Source of the DNA: Mugil cephalus
Lineage: Eukaryota; Chordata; Actinopteri; Mugiliformes; Mugilidae
Direction of reading: 5' to 3'
Length of the DNA: 64,000 nucleotides
Assembly: GCF_022458985.1 (NCBI RefSeq)
Contig: NC_061773.1
Location: forward strand, 20,928,001 to 20,992,000
Of the stretch, positions 1 through 12,480 are shown in pieces (within the stretch, counting starts at the first letter, position 1; the number at the start of each line of letters is the position of its first letter). The position numbers and the translations under genes were made by a program. Below the pieces are notes generated by a model. The model saw only the letters and a list, made by a program, of their open reading frames with translations. It was not told the origin of the DNA and did no database searches.

Positions 1-1371
1 AGAAAAACATGGCCAATCTACAGCGTTGCTGCTACCAGAGGAAAGGGGAGGCGAGGCTGCAAAGTGGTTGCTAGACATTAAAATTTAATTCAAAACAGTC
101 AGCTGATTCAGACACTCCCAGATTGTTGGGTCACCAACAGTTGACATTAACAAACAGAGATTGGTGTTTCTGTTGTGTGCCGCCTGTCACACGAACGAGA
201 ACGTGAAGGCTGGAGGAGGAGGAAGGACAAAGGAAGACAAAACTCAGACATTTGGGAGTGAAGTGAGAGGATGACTGATGATGATGACAGGCTGTGCTGT
301 TTCAATATTCCTCCCCGCTGACACCTCGTAAGCACACATCTCCGCACGCACACACACACACACACGCTCCTCTCACACTCCCTCCTCACCTCCACAACAT
401 TTAGCACCTGCACCGTTCTGAAAATCTTTTTCTTTGAACCGAATAACAGGCAAGGAGTCTCTCGGCGTGACAGTTGCGGAAGAGCTTTGAAAAGGAAAAA
501 AAAATGAAATAAAAAAATAAAAATTCTCTCACTTGTGACAACATTTGTTTTGTGCGTAATTTGCTCTGACAGTGATCTGCAGCTGCCTCGAAAAAGACAA
601 AAAACAAAAAAAACTAAACCAAGAAAAACAAACAAAAAAAAACAGCCCAAATAAATGACCTGCCGTCCGCTGGGGGTTGGGGCAGCGAGGAGGAACTCCT
701 CCTGACAGATACATTTGAATGATCAAAAAATCTGTTTAGCTGGAACATTTTCTGCCAAATGTCCATTAAATAGATTAACGTCATGTGAGTGGATCAGCTG
801 GACACCCAAATATAAGCCAGAGACAGAGAGCAATTACTGTCTCGCACAGAGAGGAGATTGGGAACAATGGCGCCTCATTTATAAGGGAAACGTGATCCAG
901 CGTTGGGAGCCTTTAGACGGCTGACTGCCGAATTGCGATTGTTCCGTTTCCCGCGTGTCTGGGTGTCTCCTGTGTCCATCACGCTGCCATTGTGGACCAG
1001 TGTGGGTTTCCCTTTGACAGTAAGGTTGCACGGGTTTTTAGTGCGGGGGACATATTTGTGCTTAAATGACACTGTATGCGCGCCAGGATGAATACGTGTC
1101 GAGCTCCAGTGATACGTGTGCTGAAAAATAATTCAGAGTCACAAGGGTCATTAGCACAGCACTAATACGGCGCGCGGGTCCACGGCGTCTTCACCGGCTG
1201 TCCAGCTGAAGACATACGCAAAGGATCCAGTGTGTAGTCTCTGTCTCGGTTGTGGGCTCCTGTTTTTTTTTTTTTTTTTTTCCCCTTTGCAAGGGTGTGT
1301 TTGTGTGTGTATAAGTGTCTGAATGTCTGAGACGCAGGTGTTGTCAGCCAGCTTCTCCGCGTCCTTCTCCT

Positions 1372-1374
1372 CAC

Positions 1375-1430
<56 letters not shown>
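1372..1430. repeat. (CA)n microsatellite
   Basis: Nearly pure CA dinucleotide tract of about 58 bases. The predicted Cys-Val or Thr-His open frames through it are artefacts. Confidence 0.95.
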
Positions 1431-1432
<2 letters not shown>

Positions 1433-1588
1433 CCCCCTTACCTCCATGACTGCAGCCTCGTCCACTGGGAGACCGGTCGGTGGTGCCACTCATGTGTTAA
1501 CATCGCCATGGCAACCCCTCTCTTCCCCTTGCCCACCACGCCACACACACAGCAGAGTCACTCGCCCACACCCACCAACCTCAAGAAA

Positions 1589-1617
1589 CACACACATACA
1601 CACACACACACACACAG
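1589..1617. repeat. Short (CA)n microsatellite
   Basis: Interrupted CA tract, with one ATA interruption, about 170 bases downstream of the larger CA array. Confidence 0.85.
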
Positions 1618-3762
1618 TGGATTCCTTGGACTGCATCCGGTGCAGGACAAACTTAATCCACATGCCCTGCCAGCCATCTTTGAGAAGTCCATTCATGTTT
1701 GAAGTCTCTTTAAGATAACTTTGGGTGAGGTCGGCAGCGAGAACTTCGCGTTTTTTCTTCCTCAGTCGCGTTGCAGCGCCACAGAAAATCCCTGCTGCCC
1801 CGTTCTCATGCGTGTGACGGGGTGAAGAAAGAAATATCGCGGCTGGACAGGCTCCAAACGACCTGCTGTCAGTGTTATTGTCTTGCTAAATCAGTGTAGG
1901 GGCCAGGAGACTGAGGCGGTACAGTATATACCTGCTGCACTCTGCCTCTCCGAGCATCTTGAGGTGGCCCTGATCTGTGCTACTATGTCTTAATATGTGC
2001 GCTCGCTGCTGAAATCTTACATTGTTCTCCTTACCCTCCTATCTCTGGCCCAGATGAATGACAGACAAATAAACCATGGTGCACAGAGAAAAAAAAAAAA
2101 TCTGAGTCATGCATCCTTTTACATCACTTCTGATGAATAACTTCTTCAGTTCTGTAGCCAAGACTACAGGCATTCATTTGGCAACTTAAGAAGAAAAGGA
2201 AAAGAAAGATGGCGGCATACCGCACATTGTACTGTCCATCCTAAAATGGCTGACATCACAGGCTCTTCTAACTGCCAAAGCCTGGCGAATGCCAGCTCCT
2301 GCTGACCAAACCTTTCTCACATGGGACAGAGAAAGTGGCAGGGGCTCTTTCCCTCGCTAGCCCCAAGGTTCGCCCCCCCCTCCCAAATCCGCGCACGGAC
2401 GTTTCTTTTGGTTGGAACTGTGCAAACACGCTGTTTCAGCGGGGCTTTTGAGCGGACTGGGCTTCGATGCGGCATTGGTCCGATTACAAAAGCAATACCA
2501 AAAAGGCTGAAAGACCCAGATAAAAGTGAACTTGTATAGAACTCGGCCCTTTCTAGTGGGAAAAATAGAACCCCGCAATCCGTTCTGAGAATTTTACGTC
2601 AGGATCCTGAGGTATGCCGCTATCATGAATGCTTGCTTGTATAAAAGCGGCATGAAAATGGATCTGGTTGGCATTAGATAGCTAATTTTCCTCTCTGAAC
2701 TCAAGGAATGTTATACACTCAATGTCAGCTAAATCTGCAAATCATGACCATATGACCTTCCTTGGTATTCTCTGGCACGGGATTCGTTTTGAGCAGTGGG
2801 AGGCACACACAAACATAAGATCCACAGTGGCTGCAGCTAGAATTCAAAACATCAAATCCTGAAAGTACAGTATTCCAGGTATTCGAGGGGCAGCGTGCGC
2901 AGAGATGCTGTTTTTTTTCGGAGGGGAGTGGGCACTCTTGGCCCACTACATTGTGTATGTGTATACAAACACTCCGCTGTGGCCATAACGAAAACTATGA
3001 GCTGTGCCTAATTGCAGGGAGTGCGGATGAAAGGCAATATGCCTGGCCTCATTAGAGAAGTTCCGAGAAGGGAGATGGAAGACCGTTCCCAGGGACCCAC
3101 AAAAGGGAATTGACATTCCCCCAGTGTGAGCGTCCTGCTGGAGTGAAAACCTCCACACACACAGGACACACCGGGCCAAGCTGAACCCGGTCTGCCGGGG
3201 CTGCACAGCGAGAGCTCATTTACCTTTGTTTTGCCCGTCATCACACAAGCCTGCAAATGAACTATCCGAGTGCAGAGGCGTCCGCTCCGCTAGAAACTGG
3301 ACTGTGCGCCCCACTTGGAGTCACTCCCCGCCGCCCAAAACACCTACCGTCCCTCAAGAAAAACCTCAATGGCAGAGAGCGGTTGCGCCACATCCATGAC
3401 CTACATTATATGTAACAGGCTTACACGGTTAAATAATTCAAATACATTCCAAAAATTAGCGGCGAATGCCGATTGTCTGACTGCACGCCTGAATAAGTTG
3501 GGGTTGTCTCTTGTGTCATGGACACTGGACCCACACATGATTCACCGAGGCAACATTAGTCAGCACAGAGGTCCCTCCCCTTAAGGCAGAGGGAGACACA
3601 TGGCATTCAAGGCTGGGTCAATATTTATGTACAGATAGAAAATGTGACCTACAGGAACTGATATTTTTCAATACAACGCCTCACTGATAATCCACAGTTG
3701 GCAAAATATCTCCCGAAATGAGCAGCTCCACTTACTGTACTGTATATGTTTCGGCGTGTGCG

Positions 3763-3764
3763 TG

Positions 3765-3795
<31 letters not shown>

Positions 3796-3797
3796 AG
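3763..3797. repeat. (TG)n microsatellite
   Basis: Interrupted TG dinucleotide tract. Confidence 0.85.
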
Positions 3798-6659
3798 GGC
3801 AGCAGCACATGTTGGTAGGAGGAAGAGAAGGAAATGAAAGAAAAAGAATCCAGTGCACAGAGATACAGGCCTACCTTTCTGCTCTGGCAAGGGGGGGGTG
3901 GAGGGGGGAGAGAGAAAAATGGTAAAGAGTGAGCGATCAATAGATGAAAACTGAGACTTGGCGTTCAGTTTGGACATCTATGAACTCCCGAGCTTTCCCA
4001 AATCAGTCGAAAGGCCCTCTATAGCACTGTGTTGAGAAGTCTTTCACAACTAAAAGCGCCCACACTCACGGCACAGTGGGGAAATACAGCGCGTTGTGCA
4101 ATAAAATAAGCAGATACGCCACATTGTATAGCGCGAGGAGAGAGCGCAAATTAAGCCAGGCGGAGGATCCGTTGTTGTAACTGTAACAAACTGACGAGTT
4201 AACCCGTTTCACTCCATTCACAAGGCTGTGGGGCAACACACTGCCTCTCAGCCGAGTTGCCGAAAGCGATCTAGCACTCTATATAACCTTATGAATATTC
4301 CCAAAAATCCTCCACCCCCCTCCTCCACCTACTGTCGCCATTTTATACATTGGCGACTTCATATAAACTGCCTTCACTACAGCACCAGATGAAAATTCAA
4401 TATTCAATAGCGAGACATAATTTCAGTAAACAACTTTGGAGATCGCACCTCGTCAATCGCGAGACGTATTCGCGTTGTGGAAGAGTAGATGTGCCCTTAC
4501 CTCAGGAGTCGCTGGGAAAAAATGGAATCCGACATTAATATATAAATGAATAATATTGGATTAGCTCCGATCGTTGCGCTTTGAGAAGAAGAGGAGGCGA
4601 GCAGGGGGTGGGAGCTCTCCTCAAGTGAACCCTGTGAACTGGCGTGAACCCGTCAGTGGCCACGGCAAGGTACATTACATTACATTACCTTTCCACCCCT
4701 GCGCTACACTGTATGAGGACGGCAAAACAACTATGGTCGGCGGTGCAGGACGAGGCAGCTCCAAAAAAAATTATAGCGAGTGTATTTCCTATGAACACGT
4801 GATACGGAGCGTCATCCAAAATCCAAAAGCCCTTTCATCTAAAAATTTGGAGAGGGGCGGGGATGAGATGGGGATGTGTGTGTGTGCGTGCGCGTGTGTG
4901 CCTGTGGAAGGGGGAGGAGGGTACGTATACCGAGCCCAGTGCACATTTGGGTATATCGTTATAGGGGCAAGGCTGTGTCCCCATCAGGCTGGGTTACACA
5001 TGGCTAGAAAGGCGCCGCCGAGCGGGCTGAACGCACGCCTTGTAACGTGTAATTTTGCAAGTTGACAGGAGTTTAGCGACTTGGCATTTCAGCGAGCCTC
5101 ATCACCAAAACGGTCCTTTTAATTAGGTCACATGTTTTTTTCAATAAATGGCTGTCGTTTTTAGAAAAAATCTCATGATGGGCCACTATGAATATTAGTC
5201 GTTGTGGGAATTGTCATTTAAAGCTCAGGCCTATTAGCCTACCGGCTTAAAATAGACATTTACGCACACGCATAATAGTGGCAGAGCAATTTACGCAGAT
5301 GCACATCCACTGTAGCCTAGTTGTTCGCGTCCGTCTTAAGGCTCAAAGACGGGAGGCACATTTTCCTTGAAAGACAAGTATCGGCGCAAGTTGTGCGTCG
5401 TTCTGTAGTGAATGATTTGTGCGGCGGTGACCCTCTGACCTTGTTGGATTCTGTGCGTAAAATACGCACATAAGCCACTCATAGGGGAAAAAAAGAGTAC
5501 AAAATAAAGGTCTAATCTAAATAAGTAAATGAATACGTGAACAAATGGACAATAGCCACGCATCGGATCTTAAAAAATATATCATGAATGCACATGAGCA
5601 GTATATATATAATGTTATATATAGTCACAGCACTGAAATAGCCCGATAGAAGTATGATAAGGTCACTCTAAAGCCACAGAGTCTTAGAGACATATTATGC
5701 CTAGTTAAAAATATCACAGTAACATAAGGGATTTAGACATGCGGGATTCAGTATGTGTACGTGTATGTGTAACAGGTAGGGCGGAGAAGGGGGGTTCACA
5801 GTACACGTAACATATATTTAACGTCAGTGTCTATAATTTAAAACCATAGGCTGTGAAATGGTTCAATACATGCATCCAGTATTTACGGTGCATGGATTTT
5901 CTTGTCCTGACAGGGTTCAAACGTTGACTGTTGCTGTGTGTACAGTCAGGAAATAGCCAGATCGTCTATTGAACAGATGCATCACCCGGTAGGTTCCAGG
6001 CTGCAGGACTGAGACGCGTATGATCTGAGATGAATGGGCATGCCCCGATCTGTATTTTTCCAGCGCAGCCTTAGTATGTATAGCTGTAGGCCAAACTATT
6101 TTCAGACGTGTGTGGTGGTGTGAAGTGGTGTGAAACTGAGGCACTGCTCTTCTGGACCTTTTCGGCCCCGTGGCAGAGTAAATTAATGTGAATCGGACCT
6201 CATGACTAAGCCACACACTTTTATTTTGTTGCTAAGAACAGAGCACGTCTATAAATAACGACACGACTTTTATTGTTCCTGCCCACTGCTTCAAGTCTGC
6301 TCACTGCTCTGTGTGCAAACTGACCGGGTGAATCCATAGAGGAATTTCCCCCTATGTGTGTGCATTTATTTTAGTTTTTAGTAAAGAGTTTTTTACAAAA
6401 AAAAAGAACCATAGTTATAGTCATATGACAGCTAAAGTTGTGGGAGACCTCTTGATAGATGCATCGGTTTTTTAAAAATAAAGGGGGAGTTTGTTTCTTT
6501 TCGGTGTTGTCGAGGAATCCTGTGGTCTGTGGCTTTGTGAAAATTCGTCAGAGTGAGAGCTCTCTGCTCTTCCGCGTTCTCTGCCGTGTAACCGGACCGG
6601 CGTAGGGCGGAGGTGGTGCACAGTGGGACGTACGGGAGGCTTGTTTTCCTCCAAACGAG

Positions 6660-6737
6660 CCAATGGGACCGGCTGTACGGTGGACTGACAGCCTGACTCG
6701 ACGAGCCCGGAGACGCCACTCGAGTCGAGGAGCCAAT
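6660..6737 (+). promoter_or_regulatory. fam83d: Double CCAAT box promoter of fam83d
   Basis: Two forward CCAAT boxes lie at 6660-6664 and 6733-6737, 73 bases apart, about 210 and 135 bases upstream of the fam83d ATG. The surrounding sequence is GC-rich and has no obvious TATA box. Paired CCAAT boxes binding NF-Y are typical of G2/M cell-cycle promoters, which fits a mitotic spindle gene. The motifs are seen directly; the role is inferred. Confidence 0.55.
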
Positions 6738-6870
6738 GCGGAGCCGCGACGGACAGGAACGGAGGGAAACGACAAAATACAAAATACAAAAATCTTCCTC
6801 CTGTGGGTCGAAACGTTACCTGCCCGCTGCGACGCGGAGACTTGTTTGAGGTCGAGGAGGACCCGCAGCG

Positions 6871-9800
6871 ATGGCCCTGTCCCAGTGCCTGGACGACTCA
6901 CCTCTGAGGATAGCTCCGAGACACGCGGGGGCCGATCAGCCTAACGTGCAGGACGTGTACAACGAGAGACACCGGCTGGCTCTGGAGGCGCTGCTGTCCG
7001 GGGGTCCCGACGACTTTCTGGACTTCCTCAGGAGAGAGAGGATCCCCAACTTCCTGTCCGACGATGAGATCCAGAGGATCCGGAGCGCCGCGGTGCCCCC
7101 GCGGTGCCTGTTGCTCCACGGGGAGGACCAGACTCTGGAGCAGTCGCTCGGCAGCTCCCTGGACTGCTCCTCCGTCACGTACTTCCCCGAAGTGTCGGAC
7201 GTGGAGCCGCCGCTGCTGGAGATCGGATGGCCCGGCTTCACCGCGGGGTCCTACCGGGGGGTCACACGGGCCGTGGCGCACTTCCAGCCCAGCTACGGCG
7301 AATGCATTTACAGCTGCAAGGAGGCTGCCAGGCGCATGATCAAAAGTGCCAGAGAGGTATACACAAAGGCAACAAGAACATGGCTATAAGTTACTGACTG
7401 ATCACCTTCCATATTGTGCACATACTGTACCATTTTAAACACTGTGTCATTCATATGTAACACTCCTACTGCAGTAGCTACATTTTATTTTGTTTCTTAA
7501 TGCCACAGTGGTAACATCAGAGTAGTTTTTTGTAATGGTATCCTAACAGGACTTTTGCTTCAGTTGTCTCTAGTTATATTTCACATCAACCATTAGGCCT
7601 TATCCCCCCCACCTCACCGCCACCACAGAATAAGACATGAGTGTACATGTTGTCCCACATTAAAATGATTTTGGAGGGAAATTTCTCTCCAAAACCTCTT
7701 CGCACCAATCCTCAAAATATCTGTCACATTGTCCCTGTGGGATTTCCTTGATCAGTCAAATTTAAGGTTTTTGAAATCACAATTAGCATAAATCACTGAC
7801 CAAAAGCATATTTTTATTTTTTTAAAAAAAAGAAAAGAAAGAAAGAAATAAGGGAGAAGCAAAGGGAAACAGCATGAATATTCACTGTGATGAGCTGTCA
7901 GTCCGGCCTCTAGTTTTCAAGGGGAGGGGGGGAAAAATAAAAAAGAGAGAAGAAAAAAAAAGATGTTCCAGGATGAAGAGCATGAAGGCAGTCTGTGGCT
8001 ACAACAGCACCTCGGGCCTGTGAGGAACCTGCGTACCAGATGTGCCTCAACTTGCTTTGCTCCGCTCTATGAAAGCTGCATTCCCTCTTTCATTAGATTT
8101 AAAAAAAGAAAAAGAAAAATGCAAATCCTCGCGGGTTTGCAGCTAAAACGACGTGTGGTACACCTAGCGTCGCTGGCGAGCAGTTGAGGCCTAATCCAAG
8201 TCTAACTGTAAGGCCTTTTGTTCTTTTGTAATGTTAAACCAGTCACTGCACCCAGTCTTTATTGTACAAAGAAGCCAGTCACTGTATCAACACACCGTGT
8301 TCATATGCCGTCGCTGCAGCTCAAGGCAACAGCCCGCTCACGTATTTCTGTGAATTTTAACTCATTTTTTTAATTTATTTATTTTTTTTACCCGTCCCCT
8401 TCAAAACAATCATCTACGCGCCGTCATCCAAATAAGGCGTGGTGCTCCTCAGAAAGCTGCATGTGGATAACGGCAGTTTGAAACAATAAATCTAAGATAT
8501 GTAAACATCCGTGTCTAATCCTCGACACGCAACCTTTACCACAGCATGTGAAATTCCATTCCTCCTCGCGAAAAAAGAGACTTCTCAGTGCAAAAACAAA
8601 GCTCAGGAAAATGGAGGCAAACCCTACAGTGCACCTACTTGTCTCCTGTATAAAAGTCATTTGTTTGTTGACCAAGCGTTACCGCCGATTGCCATGGTAA
8701 CAGACCACAGTCAATAGAAAGCTCATCAGCACACGCATACAGAGTGTGAGTCTGACAGAAATTCGCAGCTCTGTTTGAATAAGGCCTTGTATTTGATAAT
8801 AATAAAAACACAATCATGTGCTACATCTGGGGGAGCACGGCTGCAGCCCTAAAAGGAATTCTATTATATTACCTCTGTAATTTTCCACTGCAGGTGATTG
8901 CCATAGTTACAGACTCCCTGACAGACCTGGATATCTTTAAGGATCTTCGTGATGCGTGCTCCCAACGCAGAGTCCCCGTCTACATCCTGCTCGACCAATC
9001 GTGTGCTCCCGCTTTCCTCAGCATGTGCAGGAGTGTTGGCGTTCGCCTTAACGACCTTCAGGTATGTGGTCGGTTCAGTTAAGCCGGGTGTGGCTCTGTG
9101 TGCACAACATGTACATGTGATGGCATCATAGCAAAACATGTCCTTAATCTTAACAGCAAATGAGAGTGAGAACCATAACCGGTACGACGTACTACATGAG
9201 ATCCGGGGCGAGGATTACTGGGAAGGTTCACGAGAACTTCATGCTCATTGATGGAAACAGGGTGGCCACGGGTACCTACAGGTAAGTCGTGTGTTTTACT
9301 TGCTTCACCAGCTGTGTTTGTGTAATAGCGGCTGCTTACTTTATGTCACGTTGTTCTCTCATTCCTGTTCAGGTTCAACTGGACTGATGGCAAACTGAAC
9401 AGCAGCAACCTGATTGAGCTCTCGGGCCAGATTACAGAGAAATATGACGAGGAGTTCCGAATCCTCTACGCTCAGTCTCTGCCCATCAAAGCCCGCGGGC
9501 CTCCGAGCATCCACAGTGGCAGCATCTACGAGCACCTCGCTGTCAAACACTCAGACACCTCCTCCCCTCGTGTGCCCAGAGAGAGGCCCCTTGGGTTGGC
9601 GTGTTTGACCAGCACGCCCAGCCGCAAGCCCCAAACACTAACAGCGCAGCCTCCCTGCGAGCCCTCGTCTCCGGTCCCTCACAAAGCAAGCCCCGGGTCC
9701 GGCTCCTCTACAATAAACGGGGATTGGACGGAGCAGCAGCAGCACCTGCAGGAGGAGATCCTAGCTGGTTGCACGAGTTTTCCTGCGGAGCTCCAAGAAG

Positions 9801-10264
9801 AGAAAAAAACAGCCGCCCTCAGTGCCATCTGCTGCCATGTCTCCACTCAGACCAGCCGGCCAGTAACGGACAGCGACACCCAGACCGACGTCCAGCTCGG
9901 CCAACCTGCCAGCCCTGCTACACCTACTGCCAGCGGTCCAAGGCAGGACACGTCTCCGTCCTTTGTGCGTTCCAGCCAGAGTCTGCCCACCCACGCGGCC
10001 CCAGACACCACTTTAAAGGACTGCTTCCACAGGCTGACCAAAGAGCGCCAGCACCACTACTCGGCCATCCGCTCCAAACTGGAACACATGGTGACCGCCC
10101 TGTCCGAGAGGCGAGAGCTGGCGGACGTCACCAACATGACTCAGGGGCTTGGCGGTCACAGCAGGCAGAGGATACACAAAGACGCTGCGCAAGAGCCCGA
10201 TCCCAGACTGCCTGTCGAAACCGCGGGCGTGGGCACATGGCCAAGAGCCAGATGTGTACTCTAG
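6871..10264 (+). CDS. fam83d: FAM83D-like mitotic spindle protein
   Basis: Four coding exons: 6871-7356, 8894-9061, 9157-9281 and 9373-10264, all with GT-AG introns and continuous phase. They give 556 residues (human FAM83D is 585). The N-terminal part (about 20-290) is the FAM83 DUF1669 pseudo-phospholipase-D fold. Recognisable stretches are the [20 protein letters not shown] segment, the [11 protein letters not shown] segment, YILLDQ, and [20 protein letters not shown], which lies in the CK1-binding end of the domain. The family recruits casein kinase 1 alpha; FAM83D takes it to the mitotic spindle through HMMR. A basic helical segment around [17 protein letters not shown] near the C-terminus resembles the HMMR-binding tail. 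The middle is Ser/Pro-rich and probably disordered. The start is the first ATG in a good context after the double CCAAT promoter. A poly(A) signal follows at 10621. FAM83D is preferred over other FAM83 members by length, N-terminus and tail. Confidence 0.9.
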
Positions 10265-10620
10265 ATTGTTTTTCAGCGATTTTGGTGATGGGGGACCGTA
10301 CTTCAAAGTTATTCTGTTCTGAATCAATGGTTTTGGCTTATGCAGTACAATTTAAGATTTGTTTTTTGTTTTCTGATTTTCTGCACTGCCCACTTTTGTT
10401 ATTTTCATCATACGTTCCACAGACAATTCGAATTGTTCGTCTTCGAGAAACTTTAACCAAAGACACGGTGCAATAATGATCTTTTTGAACACATCAGTGT
10501 AATGAATACGGTTAGCGGAGGTGGTTAAAGACTGGATAATATCTACTGTATTTGGCTGCTGTAACTACATGGGAACATCATTCCGGAGAGCATCTGGCTC
10601 TCAGCTGTGCCTTGCAATTA

Positions 10621-10626
10621 AATAAA
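10621..10626 (+). promoter_or_regulatory. fam83d: fam83d poly(A) signal
   Basis: AATAAA about 360 bases after the fam83d stop codon; probable end of a 3' UTR of about 0.4 kb. Confidence 0.7.
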
Positions 10627-11557
10627 GTAGTATTTTGCTGTATTACCGCCTTATTTTCACATTTCCTGCTCACGCACCCTTTGTTTTCCCTGTTAATCTC
10701 ATTGTAGTTTAAATTGCAGCTCAGAAAATATTTGCTCAGAAGTTCCAGGATAAACACGGAAGAAAACCAGGCCAAAGTGACTTCACAAAGAGAACGAGCA
10801 CCTGCGCCTTACGCACTGCAGTGGCTTCACGCAATTAGTGGAGAGACAGCATCTGTGATACTGGCACCTTTGCTGATTACGTCGCCAATCACAGTTGCTG
10901 TCCAGGGCGAGTTTGGAGAAGGAGCTCTGCTACAGATTACAAGCCTTAGATTAGAATGAATCATAAATAGACACAGGTGGGATTTCATAACTGCCCGCTC
11001 CTTGCCGTTATATTGCATTTTAGAGTCATTTTCCACAGGCAATCTTTTCATTTAAGTGGGAAAAAAATGGCTTCGTTCTGTGCCAGTCAGGCAGCAGAAG
11101 ATGGCGGACCCATGGTTAAAGTTATCCTGAGTCGCTCCGTAAATTGAATCCCGACTGTGCGTGGAGCCGGCGCGCTCAACAGACAACATTTCAAGTCTCC
11201 GTATCTCACACTTCAGCACAAAGGTCCTTCTGTAAACACGTCTCAAAACACATCAGTGTCGTGTGAAGTGTGCTCAGAGTTCCCCAGTTATAAATGTATT
11301 ACTCACTCTGGGCTTTATGTGTGTAATGTTTAACTACGCGGAGGATACGAGGTGTGACTTCCATAGCACGACGTACAGATAGTAGATAGCTTTATGCCCA
11401 CAGGACTGGATGAGGCTGCAGAGTTTTTATTTCTGGCATTGTGTTTTAGAGCAAACACTGAAATCACACACACAGAGATACAGATAACCTGAATATAACG
11501 TAATATGATATAACATAACGTATTGTGCTTAATTTTATACATTAAAATATACATGTA

Positions 11558-11638
11558 TACACTACCAGTCAAAGGTTTGGACACACCTCTCACTGAAATG
11601 AATGAGAAGGTGTGTCCGAACCTTTGACTGGTAGTGTA
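11558..11638. repeat. Palindromic Tc1-type terminal repeat pair (MITE-like)
   Basis: An 81-base near-perfect palindrome. The arms begin with TACACTACCAGTCAAAG and continue through a GGACACACCT-type segment, with one mismatch over about 30 bases. This is the terminal repeat typical of fish Tc1-like transposons, here with left and right ends joined by only about 15 bases. A related copy is at 24423-24502 and a one-sided copy at 47140. Confidence 0.85.
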
Positions 11639-12175
11639 TGCACTTATTTCATGAACTGTTAGCAAATATTAATTTATATCTTGTTTAGAAGTGAATCATG
11701 TAAATTATTTTGTATTATTTCATTACTGTTGGTGAAAAATCACTACACCTGCTTTATTTTTTGTACTGTGCAGTTATATTTACTACATGAATTCTTAAAT
11801 AATACATTATTACAAATGAAGAATTACATACTTTATTGAATCAATAGAAATAAAATCCAGAAATAGCTGCTGCTAAAGTGGACACTTACCTGATAATTAG
11901 ATCAAAAGACAAATATTAAATTTACAGTCATGCAACACAAAAAAGGTTGAAGTCAAGCGATGACATAATGAAAAATACTACTGACCTGTGTATAACGCTG
12001 ATAAACGTAACTCCATCTCAACCAGCTCAGTCCAGTATTAGATGCCGAGGAGATGATATTGGTAGAGGCCACTGTGCATAATTTAGGATCTGGAGTCATC
12101 AGTTTTTTTTTTTTATTATAAAAACTCAAGGAAGAATCCTGTCAGAACATAAGTACATTTATTTTAAATTTATGA

Positions 12176-12480
12176 CGTCAGCATCAGCATCAGCTTTATT
12201 GGCCCGAGTATGTGTGCATGCACAGGGAAATTTGACTCAGCGGTATACGAGAAAAAACACTTGAATAAGCATAAAAATAAAAGCGCAAGAAAATAGAAAG
12301 ACGGTACAACATGGATTAGACTTAAGACAGAATAAAATACTAATAGAAGCAGATCCGTACAATGAACAGTTATGTATGTGAGATTGAAATATAAATAAAT
12401 AACTGTATAAACTATACCAGGTGCACACCCTTAATGGATACTTAAGCACTGCTTTGATTTTATTTCTCACTATCAGTAGT
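12176..12480. repeat. Interspersed-repeat fragment (LINE/SINE tail-like)
   Basis: Begins with a CAGCTTTATTGGCC-type block followed by a TTTGACTC segment and AT-rich sequence. I associate this with a widespread fish interspersed repeat, probably a non-LTR retrotransposon 3' end. No open frame is present. The family assignment is from memory and uncertain. Confidence 0.35.

Larger units (their letters stand above)
1..6600. other. Non-coding region left of fam83d
   Basis: I see no supportable protein-coding exon here. The open frames are either CA/TG-repeat readings or low-complexity. The stretch holds several CA/TG microsatellites, T and A homopolymers, and a locally GC-richer, CpG-containing patch at about 4560-5060. 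Some potential splice donors can be found on the minus strand, for example near 1440 and 3870, but no matching family-like coding sequence flanks them. In tetrapods the region beside FAM83D holds PPP1R16B; I looked for its ankyrin-type sequence and did not find it. Confidence 0.5.

Noticed and set aside
4574-5065. 163-residue open frame
   Set aside because: It runs through a TG repeat and low-complexity Gly/Arg-rich sequence and resembles no protein family; treated as chance.
6663-6944. Plus-strand open frame starting before the fam83d ATG
   Set aside because: It is out of frame with the FAM83 domain and covers promoter and 5' UTR sequence.
9601-10476. 291-residue plus-strand frame over the last fam83d exon
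   Set aside because: It is a frame-shifted shadow of the fam83d C-terminal exon and has no domain similarity.
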